Assembly: GCF_020921035.1 (NCBI RefSeq)
Contig: NC_063158.1
Location: 5,004,001-5,068,000 of the forward strand
DNA length: 64,000 nt
Direction of reading: 5' to 3'
Source: Rhodamnia argentea
Taxonomy: Eukaryota; Streptophyta; Magnoliopsida; Myrtales; Myrtaceae
This document shows positions 1-12,122 of the stretch, in pieces. Both the position numbers and the translations under genes were made by a program. Under the pieces are notes generated by a model, which was not told the DNA's origin, made no database searches, and saw only the letters and a list, made by a program, of their open reading frames with translations. The stretch's first letter is position 1. Each line of letters begins with the position of its first letter.

Positions 1-2
1 CA

Positions 3-742
3 CCTTCTCTTCGCCACCATAAGCTTCGCCCAAGGGATCAATTTTTAATCCTGTCATCTGATGGTTTATATCAGTACTTGAGCAATCAAGAAGTTGTTGC
101 TTATGTAGAGAGTTTTATGGAGAAGTTTCCAGATGGAGATCCAGCTCAACACCTAATTGAGGAGCTTCTGTCTCGTGCAGCCAAGAAAGCTGGTATGTCT
201 CTTATGGCATTTTGCGTTTAGGAAGAAAATTGTTTCTTAGACTGTGGTAAACGGCCTCTAAAGGGTAGAGGCAAAAGTAGGCTGCTGGCATTGTGATTAT
301 ACTTAGTTATCACTGTAGTATTCATTTTATTATGATGTGAAGTATTCTTGCGTCTCGGCTCTCAAATGTTCGTCTCAAGATTCCCTCTGGTTTGTTGCTA
401 GAGCAGTAATTAGTATGCGTAAGTTAATGGGTTTACTTAGAAGGCCAACAAGTTGTCCATTTGTTTTTGTTTGCAAAAGTATGTTAAACTTGGAATGCAA
501 AAACCATTTTTACACTTCCCCTGGGTAAGACGGACTTTGAGACATGCATCGTGGCAGGGTTTTCTGGACTAACTGCCTCTGATTTATCACCCAACTGCAT
601 CTTCTGTATTCTTGTAGGTATGGACTTCCATGAATTGCTAGACATTCCACAAGGTGATCGAAGAAAGTACCATGACGACGTCACAGTCATGGTGGTATCG
701 CTTGAAGGAAGAATATGGAAATCTTCTGGAAAATATTTTTGA
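3..742 (+). CDS. POLTERGEIST-like protein phosphatase 2C, 3' end (partial)
   Basis: Two terminal exons are visible: 3-192 and 618-742 (stop TGA 740-742). The donor GTATGT follows base 192 and the acceptor TTGTAG ends at 617. The join splits a glycine codon and keeps the frame, giving the last 104 residues of the protein. The first exon holds the PP2C motif [15 protein letters not shown], whose aspartate belongs to the metal site, and the second holds [17 protein letters not shown], with the last metal-binding aspartate. The segment [21 protein letters not shown] is characteristic of the plant POL/PLL subgroup, Mg/Mn-dependent Ser/Thr phosphatases that act with CLAVATA-type receptor signalling in stem-cell control. 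The rest of the gene lies to the left of the window. The family is sure; which POL/PLL member is not. Confidence 0.9.
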
Positions 743-2501
743 CCTCGATCGAAGGAAAGATCTTCAAATCAGCAATGCTCTGTACAAACGCATGTTGCCG
801 TCAGTTCGTCAGCGAGCGGCTGGAGAGTTGAGTTTTCTCAACCTTTTTACAAACGGGTACCATTAGGATTGGCATCCTCAAAGTGTAAGCTGCGTTAACA
901 AAGGCATGACCTCAGAATGACTATGGTAAAAAAAACCAACACCAAGGATCGAGTAGGTTATGTAGAACATGGTTCCGAGACAGGTATAACTAGAGCTAGG
1001 AGGGTGTGGCTGCGAATTTCGAAATGCCAACCGAGGCGGAAAAAGGGAAGAGAGAAGTTCTTTTTTTTTTTGTGGTTTTTGCTCTTTTCATTTTGTTCCG
1101 ATCTTAGTTTCTTTGGTAGAAATCAGATCTTTGTAAGGCAATGATGGTGAAGAAGTCTCTTCCCATTTGCTCCTTTGTTAGTTTCATTTTTGTTTCTCCA
1201 TATTTAGAGGCCAAAAGAGGTGTAGCCAGAAAAAAAAAGCTTGGGTTGGGGGGTGGGGGGTATAGAGTTGCTTACAGAGAAAGAGATGAGAATCCCTTGA
1301 CAATTTGAGAGAAAATCTGTAATTCTTTTCGATGGTGGTTTTGCACCAATTTGCGGATCGCAAAGAACAGGGATTTCTGTCCTGTTGACCTCATCTGCTT
1401 TTTGCTTATTCACAATTTCTTTTCCTTCTCTTCTTATTGTAAGAAAAGAACCAAGCATTTTGCATGCATAACTTCTTTAATTTCTGGGCTCCTGGATGAA
1501 ATATAAAAAAAAAATTTGAAAAATTAGATTGAAAAAAAAAAATATTGGGTTATAGATCCACCAGAGGTGGGTAGCCTTAACCGGATATGTAGGTTAACAG
1601 GTAAAACCGAAGGTTGTTCCCGTCCCTGTCAGGGGAGATGCCAACCATCTCTCCTTTCTACGAACACGGCCTCTGTGCCCTAAGGCGAACTACATATGTG
1701 AGAGCAAAGCTTTGTCACCAAACGATGTGGGACTCTCTTTTCTTTACTAACTCCACCTCTTTTGTTCCACATAAGATTGGATCCTCATATGTGTGTGAAA
1801 ATCCAATTCGCCGTCTGAATTTCCTTTAACAGGCCCCGGCAAATCTTATGATTCACGCTTTTTGGCCCTGCATCACATCTGATAGCGGGAAATTAACACA
1901 GCCGAAGCTTCAAAGAAGCAAATTCCATTTCAGAAGCAAACGTCGTGATCCAAGCAAGATGGGGATTGATCCTGGATCCATCACACGTGATCCCAATGCC
2001 TTAATCTCTCTACGATTCGAAATCTCGGGCAAAACGAGTTCATTTCACGGATCGCAGCGGTAAAGAAGCTCCCTATTGCTAACAGTTCATTTGAATGCCG
2101 CCTCGGAACCATGTCTATGTAGACAACATCCGGACAAAAAGACATGATGTAGTCAAGACAAAGACATCAACGGTTGAAAGCTTGAATAATTAGACCAGCT
2201 AGAGACATGTTTATATAAGCAATAGCGGCGTGAATGCCCCTGTTTGCGCTTCAGAAACCACGAAAGATGAGGAAGGCGTCTTATGCCGTACATTGAAAAC
2301 GCAGATATACGCAAGCCATCGTTCTTGCTCTATTTAAGTAAGTACTACTGTTTTAAGGCATCCGTTTGATTGAAGGCCAGAAGCGTTTCCACTTGTTGAT
2401 GTTAGTGTTTCGGCCGCATTACTAATCAGGACCTAAAATTACAAAAAAAAAAAAAACACACACACACACACAGTTGATTCTCGAAATTCAGGCTTTGGTG
2501 C
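743..2501. other. PP2C 3' UTR, then intergenic DNA
   Basis: The first few hundred bases after the stop are probably the 3' untranslated region, T-rich with A tracts near 1500. Beyond about 1550 I see no gene. Short open frames at 1614-1829 and 1848-2063 have no recognisable content. A short (AC)n microsatellite preceded by an A tract sits at about 2440-2472. Confidence 0.5.
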
Positions 2502-2511
2502 GTGTAAAAGA

Positions 2512-3143
2512 GGGAAAATTGGCCAAAAATACCTAAATCTATTGCGTTTTTGTCAATTCAATCATAAACCTTCTAATTTTGCCTATTGAGTCCTATACTT
2601 TTTTCACGTTTTGCTAATTGAGTCTATCTGGTTAATTTTGGCAGAAAATTGTCGACGTGAATATCGACCATCCTGCGTGGCACGACGGTGCTTACGTTCA
2701 ATATTTTTATTAACATTTTAAATTTTTTTCAATTTATTTATTTATTCGTTTATGAGGCTCGCAGCCCTTGCCCAAATCTAGGCGAGGCCACTGCCCGCGG
2801 CTAGCGAAGACCCGACGACCCTCACCTAGACGACCCTCACCTAGTGGTAGGTGAAGGCTCGGCGACCCTCACCCTGTGGCAGGTGAGGCCCCGACCACCC
2901 TCACCAACCACTTTAAGAAATAAAAGAACAGAAAATAAAAAAAAAGAAAAATTAATTAAAAAAATCAAAAAGTGAAAATATTATTAAAAATTATTCACGT
3001 CTGCAATTTCCAATCACAATTGGTCTAATAGACTCAATTGGAAAAACATGAAAAATGTGTAGGACTCAATTAGAAAAATTAAAATGTTTAGGATTAAATT
3101 AATAAAAGTGTAATAAATTTACGACTTTTTGGACAATGTTTCA
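2512..3143. mobile_element. Long-inverted-repeat element, family A copy 1 (MULE-like)
   Basis: A 632-bp element whose two halves are inverted copies of each other. The left arm begins GGGAAAATTGGCC and the reverse complement of the right end reads TGAAACATTGTCC, both continuing into a CAAAAA tract. The arms share phrases such as 'tcctaaac', 'ttgagtc' and 'attttgg' for about 200 bp. It is flanked by a perfect 10-bp direct repeat, GTGTAAAAGA, at 2502-2511 and 3144-3153. Duplications of 9-11 bp with long terminal inverted repeats are typical of Mutator-like elements. The core (about 2757-2905) is GC-rich with repeated 'ccctcacc' words. There is no open frame, so it is non-autonomous. Confidence 0.85.
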
Positions 3144-3263
3144 GTGTAAAAGATTATGAAACAAGGAATCACGGATTTCTCCTTAAACACATAAATACAT
3201 AACATAAAAAAGAATCAACTTGCGAAAGTTCATATCAAGCAAGCAGCAGTTCTATAATCAAAT

Positions 3264-3665
3264 GGGTTAATACCACAAAAAACCTCAAACCGGTACACTC
3301 GTGACAAATTTACCCCAATTGACTACGAAAAAGCCCAAACCGATATACTTGTGACAAATTTACCCATCGTTAAATTAGGTTAATACCACGAAAAATCCCA
3401 ATTTGATACATTTGTGACAAATATAGGATAAAAATCCTAATTTGATATACCTGTGACAAACAGAGGGTAAAAACCCTAAGTAGGTACACTCATGAACTGT
3501 CATATGTCATCTAACTTAACAATTTGACAGTTAAATTTAACAAAAACTAACATAGGGTAAATTTGTTACAGGTGTATTAGTTTAGGATTTTTTGTGGTCA
3601 AAAAAATAATTTATGATAAATTTGTCACGGGTGCATCGGTTTAGGGTTTTCCGCGGTATTAACCC
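3264..3665. mobile_element. Long-inverted-repeat element, family C copy 1
   Basis: A 402-bp element starting GGGTTAATACC and ending GGTATTAACCC. The arms are built from repeats of a unit like 'caaaccggtacacttgtgac' followed by 'aaatttacccc'. The flanks TAATCAAAT (3255-3263) and CAATCAAAT (3666-3674) match at 8 of 9 bases, a likely target duplication in the MULE size range. It has no coding capacity. Confidence 0.8.
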
Positions 3666-3720
3666 CAATCAAATACCCACAATGTTAACCCTCATTCAAC
3701 AACGTTCTAGATGTGTATTA

Positions 3721-4264
3721 GGGGCGCGATTGTTTTAGTGAAAGTGTTTTCTTGGAATTGATTTTAAGGACTTTCACCTGTTTGGTTCGTCGAAAATGAT
3801 TTAGTTAACGGAAAATACTTTACGATCAATGAAAAATTCATGCATAAAATAAAAAAAATGAATTCCCCAATCTGAAGAGGTGAAAACACTTTCCGTAATT
3901 GCTACTCTCGAATGTTTTTAATATTCTAATATCATAAGTTAATATTTTAACTCTATTTTATTTTCTTTTTTCTTTTTTTTCTTCGTCCACCCTTCGCCGC
4001 TACTAGCCAGCGGCGGCCATTGGAAAACAAGATTCAAACACTAGAAAACATTTTCCAAATAAAAAATGAAAAAATTTAAAAAATAATTTTTGTTTTTCCT
4101 TGAGATAAAATCATGAGATTGAAATCATTTTCAAATAAGATCTAAGCACCAGAAAACGTTTTCGGTCACATTATCAAACAAAGGAAAACAAACTATTTTT
4201 CTAAAAAATGATTTACTGAAAATCATTTCCTTTTTCATGGAGTTTTACCAAACAAATGCACCCT
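3721..4264. mobile_element. Harbinger-like non-autonomous element with TTA duplication
   Basis: A 544-bp AT-rich element. The left end reads GGGGCGCGATTGTTTTAG, and the reverse complement of the right end reads AGGGTGCATTTGTTTGG. Both sides are flanked by TTA (3718-3720 and 4265-4267). Internal phrases such as 'gaaaatgattt' occur in both orientations, so it is largely a foldback. Imperfect inverted ends of this type with a 3-bp TTA duplication fit the PIF/Harbinger superfamily. No transposase frame is present. Confidence 0.65.
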
Positions 4265-4267
4265 TTA

Positions 4268-7200
4268 ATGTTGTTGCAAGTTCACCAGTAATTGGATGAC
4301 AATAAGAGATTCCATGCATGTATTGAGACGTTCTCATTTCACGATCCGTGAAAGTTGCTAAAAATTCTAAGAAGCTAAGACTTAATTTTAGACCCTTAGA
4401 CAATGACAACTTTCGTTATATCTATTGATAAGCTATGAAGAGTTTATCCATAGATAATCTCTCAACCATCTCATCAAATAAGATCCTATTTAGCTCTCTT
4501 AGCTTCTATGTGTACTTTGTACCACCGGGAAGTCATATAGATCGGTAATAGTCCATCTTGAAACTTAGTCGAGTCAGTTTCTACCACAATATCTCGTAAG
4601 ATCGCAGATTGCGGCCCTAGAACATATCACCTCACAATCTCAATTCTGTAATGTTATAATTTCCTTCACTAATAGTAATTTAGTTTCCTTAGATGTAATT
4701 TCGCTTTTGTCCTCGAAAGTTATGAAGATCCTATGGCCTGTAATATTTCTAAAAACAACAATCTACCTAAGTTAATTATAAAATTTCCATCTCCAATTGT
4801 AACTAAACTCCTAGTTGGTTGTAACTTTACTTTTGCTTTCATAATTAATCTCACCAATAGTGATTTGTCTTTTAATTGTTGACGAGCTGGACGCGAATCA
4901 GAGGATCAGCCCCAATTTGTAAGAGAAAAAAAAAAAAATCGCAAGCAAGACAAATTCTATACCTTAGCTGATTGCTTAAGGGACAAAGACTGCCATTTCT
5001 TAATTCACAACTTAAGCATAGAGTTATAGGTTACTTCTCCACACAATTTCTTTCAATTTCATCGAATCACTTTTTCCAAAGAGACGAGATATCTATTACT
5101 TATAATTTTGTACCTGTTCTTCGGAGGACATAATTTACGTCTGATCATCGTGAATTCTGCGGTTCTTATGGTTCATTATATTCAGCATAAAATAATAACT
5201 TACCTAAGTTAATTGTAAACTTTTTTTTTTCTCTTATTAGGAATAACAGATAACTGCAATAGAAGTCCATCAAACTTAGCTAACGAAAAATGCTGACGTT
5301 ATTTTTTATTATTATTTTCGCTCTCTTACGTGATGTCTTACGTGGCGTTAAGGTTAGCTAAAACATTAAAATAATGCTAGGTGCCTCTGGCCTCAGCCCC
5401 ATCGTCGGTGTCTCGCTAGAATCGAGAGAGGGCTCGACCCTCTCTACCCTCTCCCCGATTTAGGCAAGGGTCACCGCACTCAACCCTAAAAGTAAATTAC
5501 ATATTTGATCGCAACTTTTCTTTGGTGTTTATAATTATCGGCACTAATACTAATCTTCACATTAAATGTCCTTTGGTAACTTTTCTATAGGCGACATAAT
5601 TTTCCTTTCACTGTTCTAAGTTGACAAATACAATATCATACGCTGAACGTGGGAATCGATGTCAGACACATTCTTGGGTGCTAATCTTCACATGATCCGA
5701 TCAAATCTTGTTTTAGTCCACTGACTGTATCTCAGCAAAAACGCGGAGTCCACGCTCATGCAGAGTCAAGTCCAGACAAGCAGCAGCCGCCGCACACCAA
5801 CTCTTTCTACACGGCGGATCCACTCCAGATGGTGGCGGTACCACCGTGGCATTGTCGGGGACATGTCTGGTGCACTTTTACACTTTTTGTGTTCCATGAC
5901 TCCATTAAAAAAAGCTAAAAGGAAGGACGAGCTCATCACAATAATGGCTTTGGGAAATCTTGAGGAAGAAGAAGTACCAACGAAGTGTGCAGAAATTGTC
6001 TTTTGTTATAAGACGTTGTGTGAAGCATAAATCAACGACATATGAGTCGAAGCTTTAATGACTCACCTTAAGCGTGAGAGGCTGCTTTATTTGCTTACTC
6101 AATAGTAGCCAATCAAAATTGACGTGAAATTTATCTTCTTATCGTCATCTTTTAAATTAAGAGAAAATATTTTTTTTCTCTTCATTTTAAAAAATATTCT
6201 TAATTTTATATCTTAGAATTCTGACGAAATAGTTAAAGGATTTGCATAAATTCATGCACATCACACTAGTGGCTTTGGGAAATCTTGAGGAAGAAGAAGT
6301 ACCATCAAAATGTGCAGAAATTTTGTCTTTTTCAGTCCCCCCCTTTTTTTTTTGGGGCAAATGATGTGACAAATGTTGTTTGGAGGAGGCATTTGGTCTT
6401 TCAACTTGGTCCTAATGACCTAATAATTGCCACTCTCATCATGATGGTGGACTGAACTTGCAAGATGATCAGTCTCTCCAAATCAATCCACGATCTTCAC
6501 CCACTGGTGTTGGAAAGCAACACATCAAATCACACCAGTGCGACATTGCCAAAGATTGGTCAATTCCTGGTGGGGCTACCAGGAAATTATTGACGATTGA
6601 CCATGACATGAGCAGTGGCCTTCTGAAGTAGATGGACTGTTTGTGTTGTGAATACAGTTGTCAATAATTTCTTTGGGCATGCTTAGTTTTTCGTTTTTTT
6701 TTTTTCAATGAAGGGTCGAATTTCAGTTTTCACTTTCTGTGGAAACAGAGAAGTGCATGAACGACAAAACATTTATTAATAGGCTGGTCTTTTATTTCTA
6801 GTTTGTAAAAAAGCTATAAAAAAAAACTTGAAATTTGATTGCAATTAGAAGACAACTATAGCTTCCTGAAGAACACTTCATGTCATGTTAGACCTTTTTA
6901 TGTTTAAACCCTTTAGAATTGTACAGCAGAAAATCAATTCTCAAGGAATACTTGATGAAGAACAGAGCAGAGAACTTCCTTAGAAGACTAGAACTAAATG
7001 CACCCACAAATTGTTTTTCCTTCCTTTTTAAAGCTTTCAGTTGAGCAATTGCTTGGAGATTTAAAAGAATGTTGATTTTGCAGGTTTTTAGAATGATTTG
7101 CAATACTGTTGAGATTATTTGAAGAAACCCAAAAAAGGGTTTTGCTATTTTAACACCATCAATATGACAAAAATTTTGGACCGCTGCAGTGTGAGCACTA

Positions 7201-9421
7201 GTCAGCATCATCCTCTGCAATTTTCTCAAAGTTCCTTTCATAGAATTAATGATTCTGTGCTTATTTCTCTGAGAGGTTGGAATAATTTGTCGACCATGTT
7301 TTTCATCAGCCAGTTGCAAGAGACAAAAAGGAGCCGAAAGCAGCAGACAAAATCAGAGATAAGGTGGTCTTACCCTCTAATTCCTCATAAGATCTTCACT
7401 CGAAACACCACGGATTTTGTTCCAAAAAACAAACAAAAAAGCACCACGGACAATTCTCACTTGAGGAAAACCAAGTCAGCAAAATCTGCAGTTTTCCCTA
7501 GTTCTTGAATCTGGCAGGCTAGATCACTGTGCCATAGTGGCAAAAAATTAAAAATGGTTTGAGTCAATGCTTGGCAAATTTCTGCACTTTGTATCCAAGA
7601 AGTTTCAAAATATCATTATTATGCATGTTTCCCATTGTTTTTGCATATTTGGTCGTAAAGTTTGGCCTTGTTAAAGAAGCCCATTTTGTTAAGAGTTAGA
7701 AAGAGTCCAACTTCCTAAAAGATGAACCCTGATGACCCTTTTGCTTTTCCCTTTTCCCTAAAAAGGATTCTTTTCCTATGTATTCAAATGTGAAGAGCAG
7801 GAAGTCCTGTTGTGTGGCTGCATTTCCCTTGTTCTTCTTTTTCCTGGGTACTTCCTCTTTCATCTCCCACCAATAATTTAGGACGATTTGAATCCCAACA
7901 GCAACATAAAAGCAATAGAGAGAACGACAACAACAAAGCAATTCAGGAGGATTGAAAGCTAGCTTTCTCTAATGGCCTGATATCTGAACTCTGCTTTTCC
8001 TTTTCTCATTGCTAAGGCAAGATAGAAATGGGAATTGCCTATTGTCCTAAAGAGCAACAGCTCACGCCAAATGGACCAATGGAGGTCGTCTTTCCCAATT
8101 AGAATCCTAGAAATCCTAACGGGGCAATTCTTTTCAGTTGCCTGTGTTTGCCCTTTTTTTTTAAGTGTGAAAAGGAGACCCACAAGCTACAAAGTCTCTA
8201 CACATACATATACTATACATGGTTCTCTTCCCCAGTTTTAACAGTTCATTCAAGAATGAAAGTTCATCTACATTGGCAAATGCTCTATTAAGTCCGGTAA
8301 GTGACGGATCAATGTGAGTCCCACAAAATTCAACTACTACGGCCTCGTCTGGTCCTTGACCCTGGTTCATGCAAGTATCTATTCATGTACGTTGGACACC
8401 CAGGATCGGACTCTACTTTTCCAGCTTCCTAATGTAGAAGTGGTGAGTCCTAGTGGCCAAATTCCCTGGGGTTCCTAATCTCTACATCTAAGAATTAGTG
8501 GGACCAACACCTCCTAGTAATTAACTTGAACCACTGGTGTGAACACATAGTCTTAAAGCTCCCACCACTGAGTTTTTTTTCCTTCATGGGGTCATTTCAA
8601 AAGGGTCTAAAACTCCGAGTTAGCACTTTTTAAGTTTTTGGACCTTCTTTTGGGAATTGGGTCCGTAGATGACGGTGACACCATCGGTTTGATAACATTT
8701 TTAGGGAAAAAAAAAGCAGGGAAAAAGTGTTTGTCCTACTCAGGATGATGTGGAAGTTTAGAATGCAACTGCGACGACTTTGACCCAGAGGACCATAATT
8801 TAATTCCTAGTTACCATAATTTGATTCTAGTTTCTTATACTTGGCATTACAAATCCATCCACTGTCTTCGATCTGAGCTATTCCCCTTGCATTTTCTCCC
8901 CAAATCTTCTTTTCTTGTGTGCTATCATGTGTGCAGGTGGGATCATTGCTTGCACGATCATGCAAATGCAGATGATGAAGTGAAAGGATCAGGGAACTTT
9001 TAACGTGCTTAGTCAGATTATGGAGACACTTCTCTGAATCATAAAACCTAGCATATCAATTCGAATTAGGAGAACTTGTCGAGCAAATGCCTTGTGACAT
9101 GTCGATGACAAAAGAGCAAATTTTTCGACTTATTTAGACATCAAGATGATCTGCTACTAAAATATGGTTCATCTGTTATCACAAAAGCAAGGTAACTGTT
9201 ATATAAAAATTGCTTCTTTGAGGAGATGGAACCTGTCAAACAATCACCGCTGTTCAAGCAACGGTCGGAAATGAAATGGCGGGAACAACCGTTTTTCGTG
9301 AAGTGGGAAGTGTGAACTGGTTTAGGTGGGGCCACAATTGTGGAATTTGCGATGAGGCTCCAACTAAGCAATCTGCAACCTTTCGGCGTGCATTTTGGAC
9401 TGTTTGCCTTCTCCTACACTC
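4268..9421. other. Intergenic region with decayed repeats
   Basis: I find no convincing gene in this 5-kb stretch. 4390-5620 is AT-rich with imperfect internal duplications around the phrase 'acctaagttaatt' (near 4760 and 5200). A GC-rich patch at 5390-5490 has 'ccctctc' and 'gatttaggcaaggg' words like the cores of families A and D, suggesting a decayed element. 6880-7500 carries overlapping frames on both strands (143 and 129 codons) without a recognisable domain. 9141-9420 probably holds the upstream promoter of the NAC gene. Confidence 0.45.
5934..6332 (+). repeat. Direct duplication of a short coding-like segment
   Basis: About 60-70 bp near 5934-6003 recur near 6259-6331. Both copies encode ALGNLEEEEVP followed by (T/S)KCAEI in the same orientation, and their translation is better conserved than the DNA around them. 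The first copy lies in an open frame starting at 5758. In the second copy the frame soon breaks. I do not recognise the protein. It may be an exon fragment of a gene duplicated or captured by an element. Confidence 0.5.
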
Positions 9422-9445
9422 TATATATATATATATATATATATA
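9422..9445 (+). promoter_or_regulatory. (TA)12 tract, candidate TATA box of the NAC gene
   Basis: Twelve uninterrupted TA units lie about 590 bp upstream of the NAC start codon. They are followed by a C/T-rich stretch with several CA pairs at about 9450-9520, as expected for a plant transcription start. This leaves a long leader of roughly 560 bp, which may contain an intron. The tract can work as a TATA element whose length varies by slippage. The assignment rests on position only. Confidence 0.4.
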
Positions 9446-10038
9446 GCCCATACTTCCACTGCTCTCTGCAACATCTCCTTCACCGTTCAGTGCTCTTCTC
9501 TATGCCGCAGCACCAAAAGAACACATAACCATCTCGTAATTTTGCTTCTTCAGCATAAAGTTTGTATCTTTTGCTTCTGGGTACTGCAGAAGGTTCGATC
9601 TTGTGGGTTCTCGACTGGTTTTTGGGGAAAAAGAGGCCTTTTTTTGGGGTGTTTGTAAATTCACTGCAATTTTGGTGTTGCTTAAGAGTTTTTTTTGCTC
9701 ATTCTCATCTTTTCTTTAGGACCAAAATTCAAGGGGAAAGGGGGGTTGGAGGGAAAATATCTTCTGTCATAAGAAAAAATCTCAGACTTTTAATTTAGAG
9801 ACAATGATCCTGTTGGACAACGGGTGCGTACTGTGGAAGTGCTGCTCATTGCTCAACAACAAATCAATAGTTGATAAAAACTTTTATTTTTGGATTTTCC
9901 AGATCTTTAATAGGTACAGTTTTGGTACTTAGGAAGAAATTCTGAGCATTGTCTCCTGATAATTTTTGTTTTCTATTGCACTTTCTATCCTTTCTCTTTT
10001 TTCCTTTCTCAAGTTTTGGTAGATTGTGGAGAGAAAAA

Positions 10039-12122
10039 ATGGGAGGGGCATCTCTGCCGCCAGGTTTCCGATTCCATCCTACCGATGAGGAATTGATGGG
10101 ATATTACCTGAAAAGAAAAACCGAGGGACGTGGGTTCGAGCTTGAAGTGATTCCTGTAATTGATTTATACAAGTTTGATCCATGGGAGCTTCCAGGTACT
10201 ACAGAAGATAGTGGTTGGCTTTAAAATGAATAGTTGTGTAATTTCCGGGTCATTCGTGATTAGAAAGTGGACTTTTGATGTGCTAAAGCAACTTACTCAA
10301 TTATTAGCAGTAATTAAATCACATGAAATCTGTGCAATTTGAGATTCTGCCTGCTAAGATGAACTGAGGATGCTAGTAAATTGCCTGAATATGCTTCACA
10401 TCTCATGGACCCAGGAATGTCATGGTATTCACTGAAATAGAGATGAGATTTGTTTAGTAACCTTAATGGAAGTCTTTATTAATATGACAGAGATGATGAT
10501 GGGGTATGATGAGAAGGGTTCCTTAATGAAGTCAGTCAAGTGCTCTTATCCTTGTGATTCTGTTTTCAAAAGCCGGTTCAATTGGCTTGATTCTGTTCTC
10601 ATAGACTGAAAGTAAAGAGAGAGAGAGAGAGAGAGTGAAAAGAATAAAGAGTTACCTTTGTCTTCAAAAAGTCATTGCATCTGCATATTTCCTTGCTTGA
10701 TCACTCTCCAGCAAATTGAAGAGACTGAATTTGTAATCTGCTGTTTGCAGAGAAATCATTCCTCCCGAACCGCGACATGGAATGGTTCTTCTTTTGTCTA
10801 CGGGACAGAAAGTACCCGAATGGCTCACGATCAAATAGAGCAACCAAATCTGGCTACTGGAAAGCAACTGGAAAAGACCGTAAGGTCGTCTGCCAATCTT
10901 CGGTGACTGGACATCGAAAGACATTAGTCTTCTACCGTGGACGGGCTCCCTTAGGGGATAGGACGGATTGGGTCATGCATGAGTATCGGCTCTCTGATGA
11001 GCATCCCCAAGGATCACTCGGTCTTCAGGTTTGTCAGATGAATTCATGCTGTAGTTGAGTAGACTCATATTCGTAGTTTTAGAGACTTGCAACTATTTTG
11101 TGATCATCCAGAAACTTTGTACAGAAAACCTGGTCATTTTCATGTTTGTGAAGAAGAATTCAAGTTTTGTGGGTTGTTATTTGTATATCAGGGAGCTTTT
11201 GCACTGTGCCGGGTAATTAAGAAGAACGAACAAACTTCAAAGACAAGCGATTCCAATGGAGAGCCGAAAGGCAAGAGGGTGGGAAGCTACTTGAGCCCAG
11301 TGGACATCACCTCAGTTGACACATCAAGTGAGCTTCCAAGCACCTCGAATGACATCTCACCTCAAGACAGTGGACTTTATGACGAAAGTCGTAATTCAAG
11401 CCCTATACCTCCACCTGAAATCATAGAAATAGCAGATTCCGAACCAGCTTTAATGCAGAACAATCTTGTTAGCATCTGGGTATGGCCTGATCTGAGTTTT
11501 GATTCTTCAAAAGAACTAAACTAGATTGAAAGTGATATATACAGTCCTCCGATAGAACTTTCTTCGCAAATGATTACTTTGACGATTTCACAAAAATGAC
11601 AGATCTTCTAAGCATTACATTTAATTGTGCTCCAGCAATACCCTCAAGGACAAGGATTGGAGTTTCAGCACTTCTCTCAGCATGAGATTCCAAGCTCTGC
11701 GGCTTCCTGGCATTTGACCAATGACAAAGAGACCTCGTCCTGTTTGGCAGACAAAGAGACCTCGTCCTGTTTGGCAGACAAAGAGACCTCGTCCTGTTTG
11801 GCAAATTCGGATTTAATTGGGGAAGTCGAACTTGCGGAGGAACTCAGCCAAATTAGCTGCATGTCACCTTACTCGGGGCACGAGAACTATGCCAGGTTTT
11901 GCCCATATGAAGAGATCTCATATGAAGGTCATAACCGTACATCCCACCCAGATATCAGAACATCTTGGATAAAAGAAATTGATTGATTATTTTTGTTCAT
12001 TGCTTGCAGGCTATGGAACTTGGGAACAATCTCCAATTTGCAGGCAAGCCAGTGGCGATGGTGGCTCAGGTGACTTTGGGAATCTATGGATGCAGGAAGA
12101 CAACATGACGATTGTGATGTAG
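10039..12122 (+). CDS. NAC transcription factor, ANAC071/ANAC096-like
   Basis: Five exons: 10039-10195, 10751-11028, 11192-11479, 11636-11927 and 12010-12122 (stop TAG). All introns are GT-AG and the frame is continuous, giving 375 residues. The start lies in GAGAAAAAATGGGAG, directly before [14 protein letters not shown]. The NAC domain spans residues 5 to about 150 with subdomains A to [68 protein letters not shown] and [12 protein letters not shown] factors bind CACG-type sites as dimers in the nucleus. The C-terminal part is serine-rich and acidic and ends [11 protein letters not shown], a tail I recall from the ANAC071/096 branch, which acts in wound, cambium and abscisic-acid responses. 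Exon 4 holds an exact triple 27-bp repeat. Subfamily assignment is from sequence memory. Confidence 0.93.
10616..10635 (+). repeat. (GA)n microsatellite in NAC intron 1
   Basis: Ten uninterrupted GA units within the 555-bp first intron. It is a simple sequence repeat with no further role visible. Confidence 0.8.
11723..11803 (+). repeat. In-frame 27-bp tandem triplication in NAC exon 4
   Basis: Three identical consecutive copies of a 27-bp unit, each encoding DKETSSCLA. Perfect identity over 81 bp in a region otherwise without repeats implies a recent expansion. The reading frame is preserved, so the protein gains two or more extra nonapeptides in its presumed activation region. Confidence 0.95.

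Noticed and set aside
6888-7508. Overlapping frames of 143 codons (minus) and 129 codons (plus)
   Set aside because: Both strands are open over the same bases, neither shows a domain, and there are no supporting splice sites or promoter.
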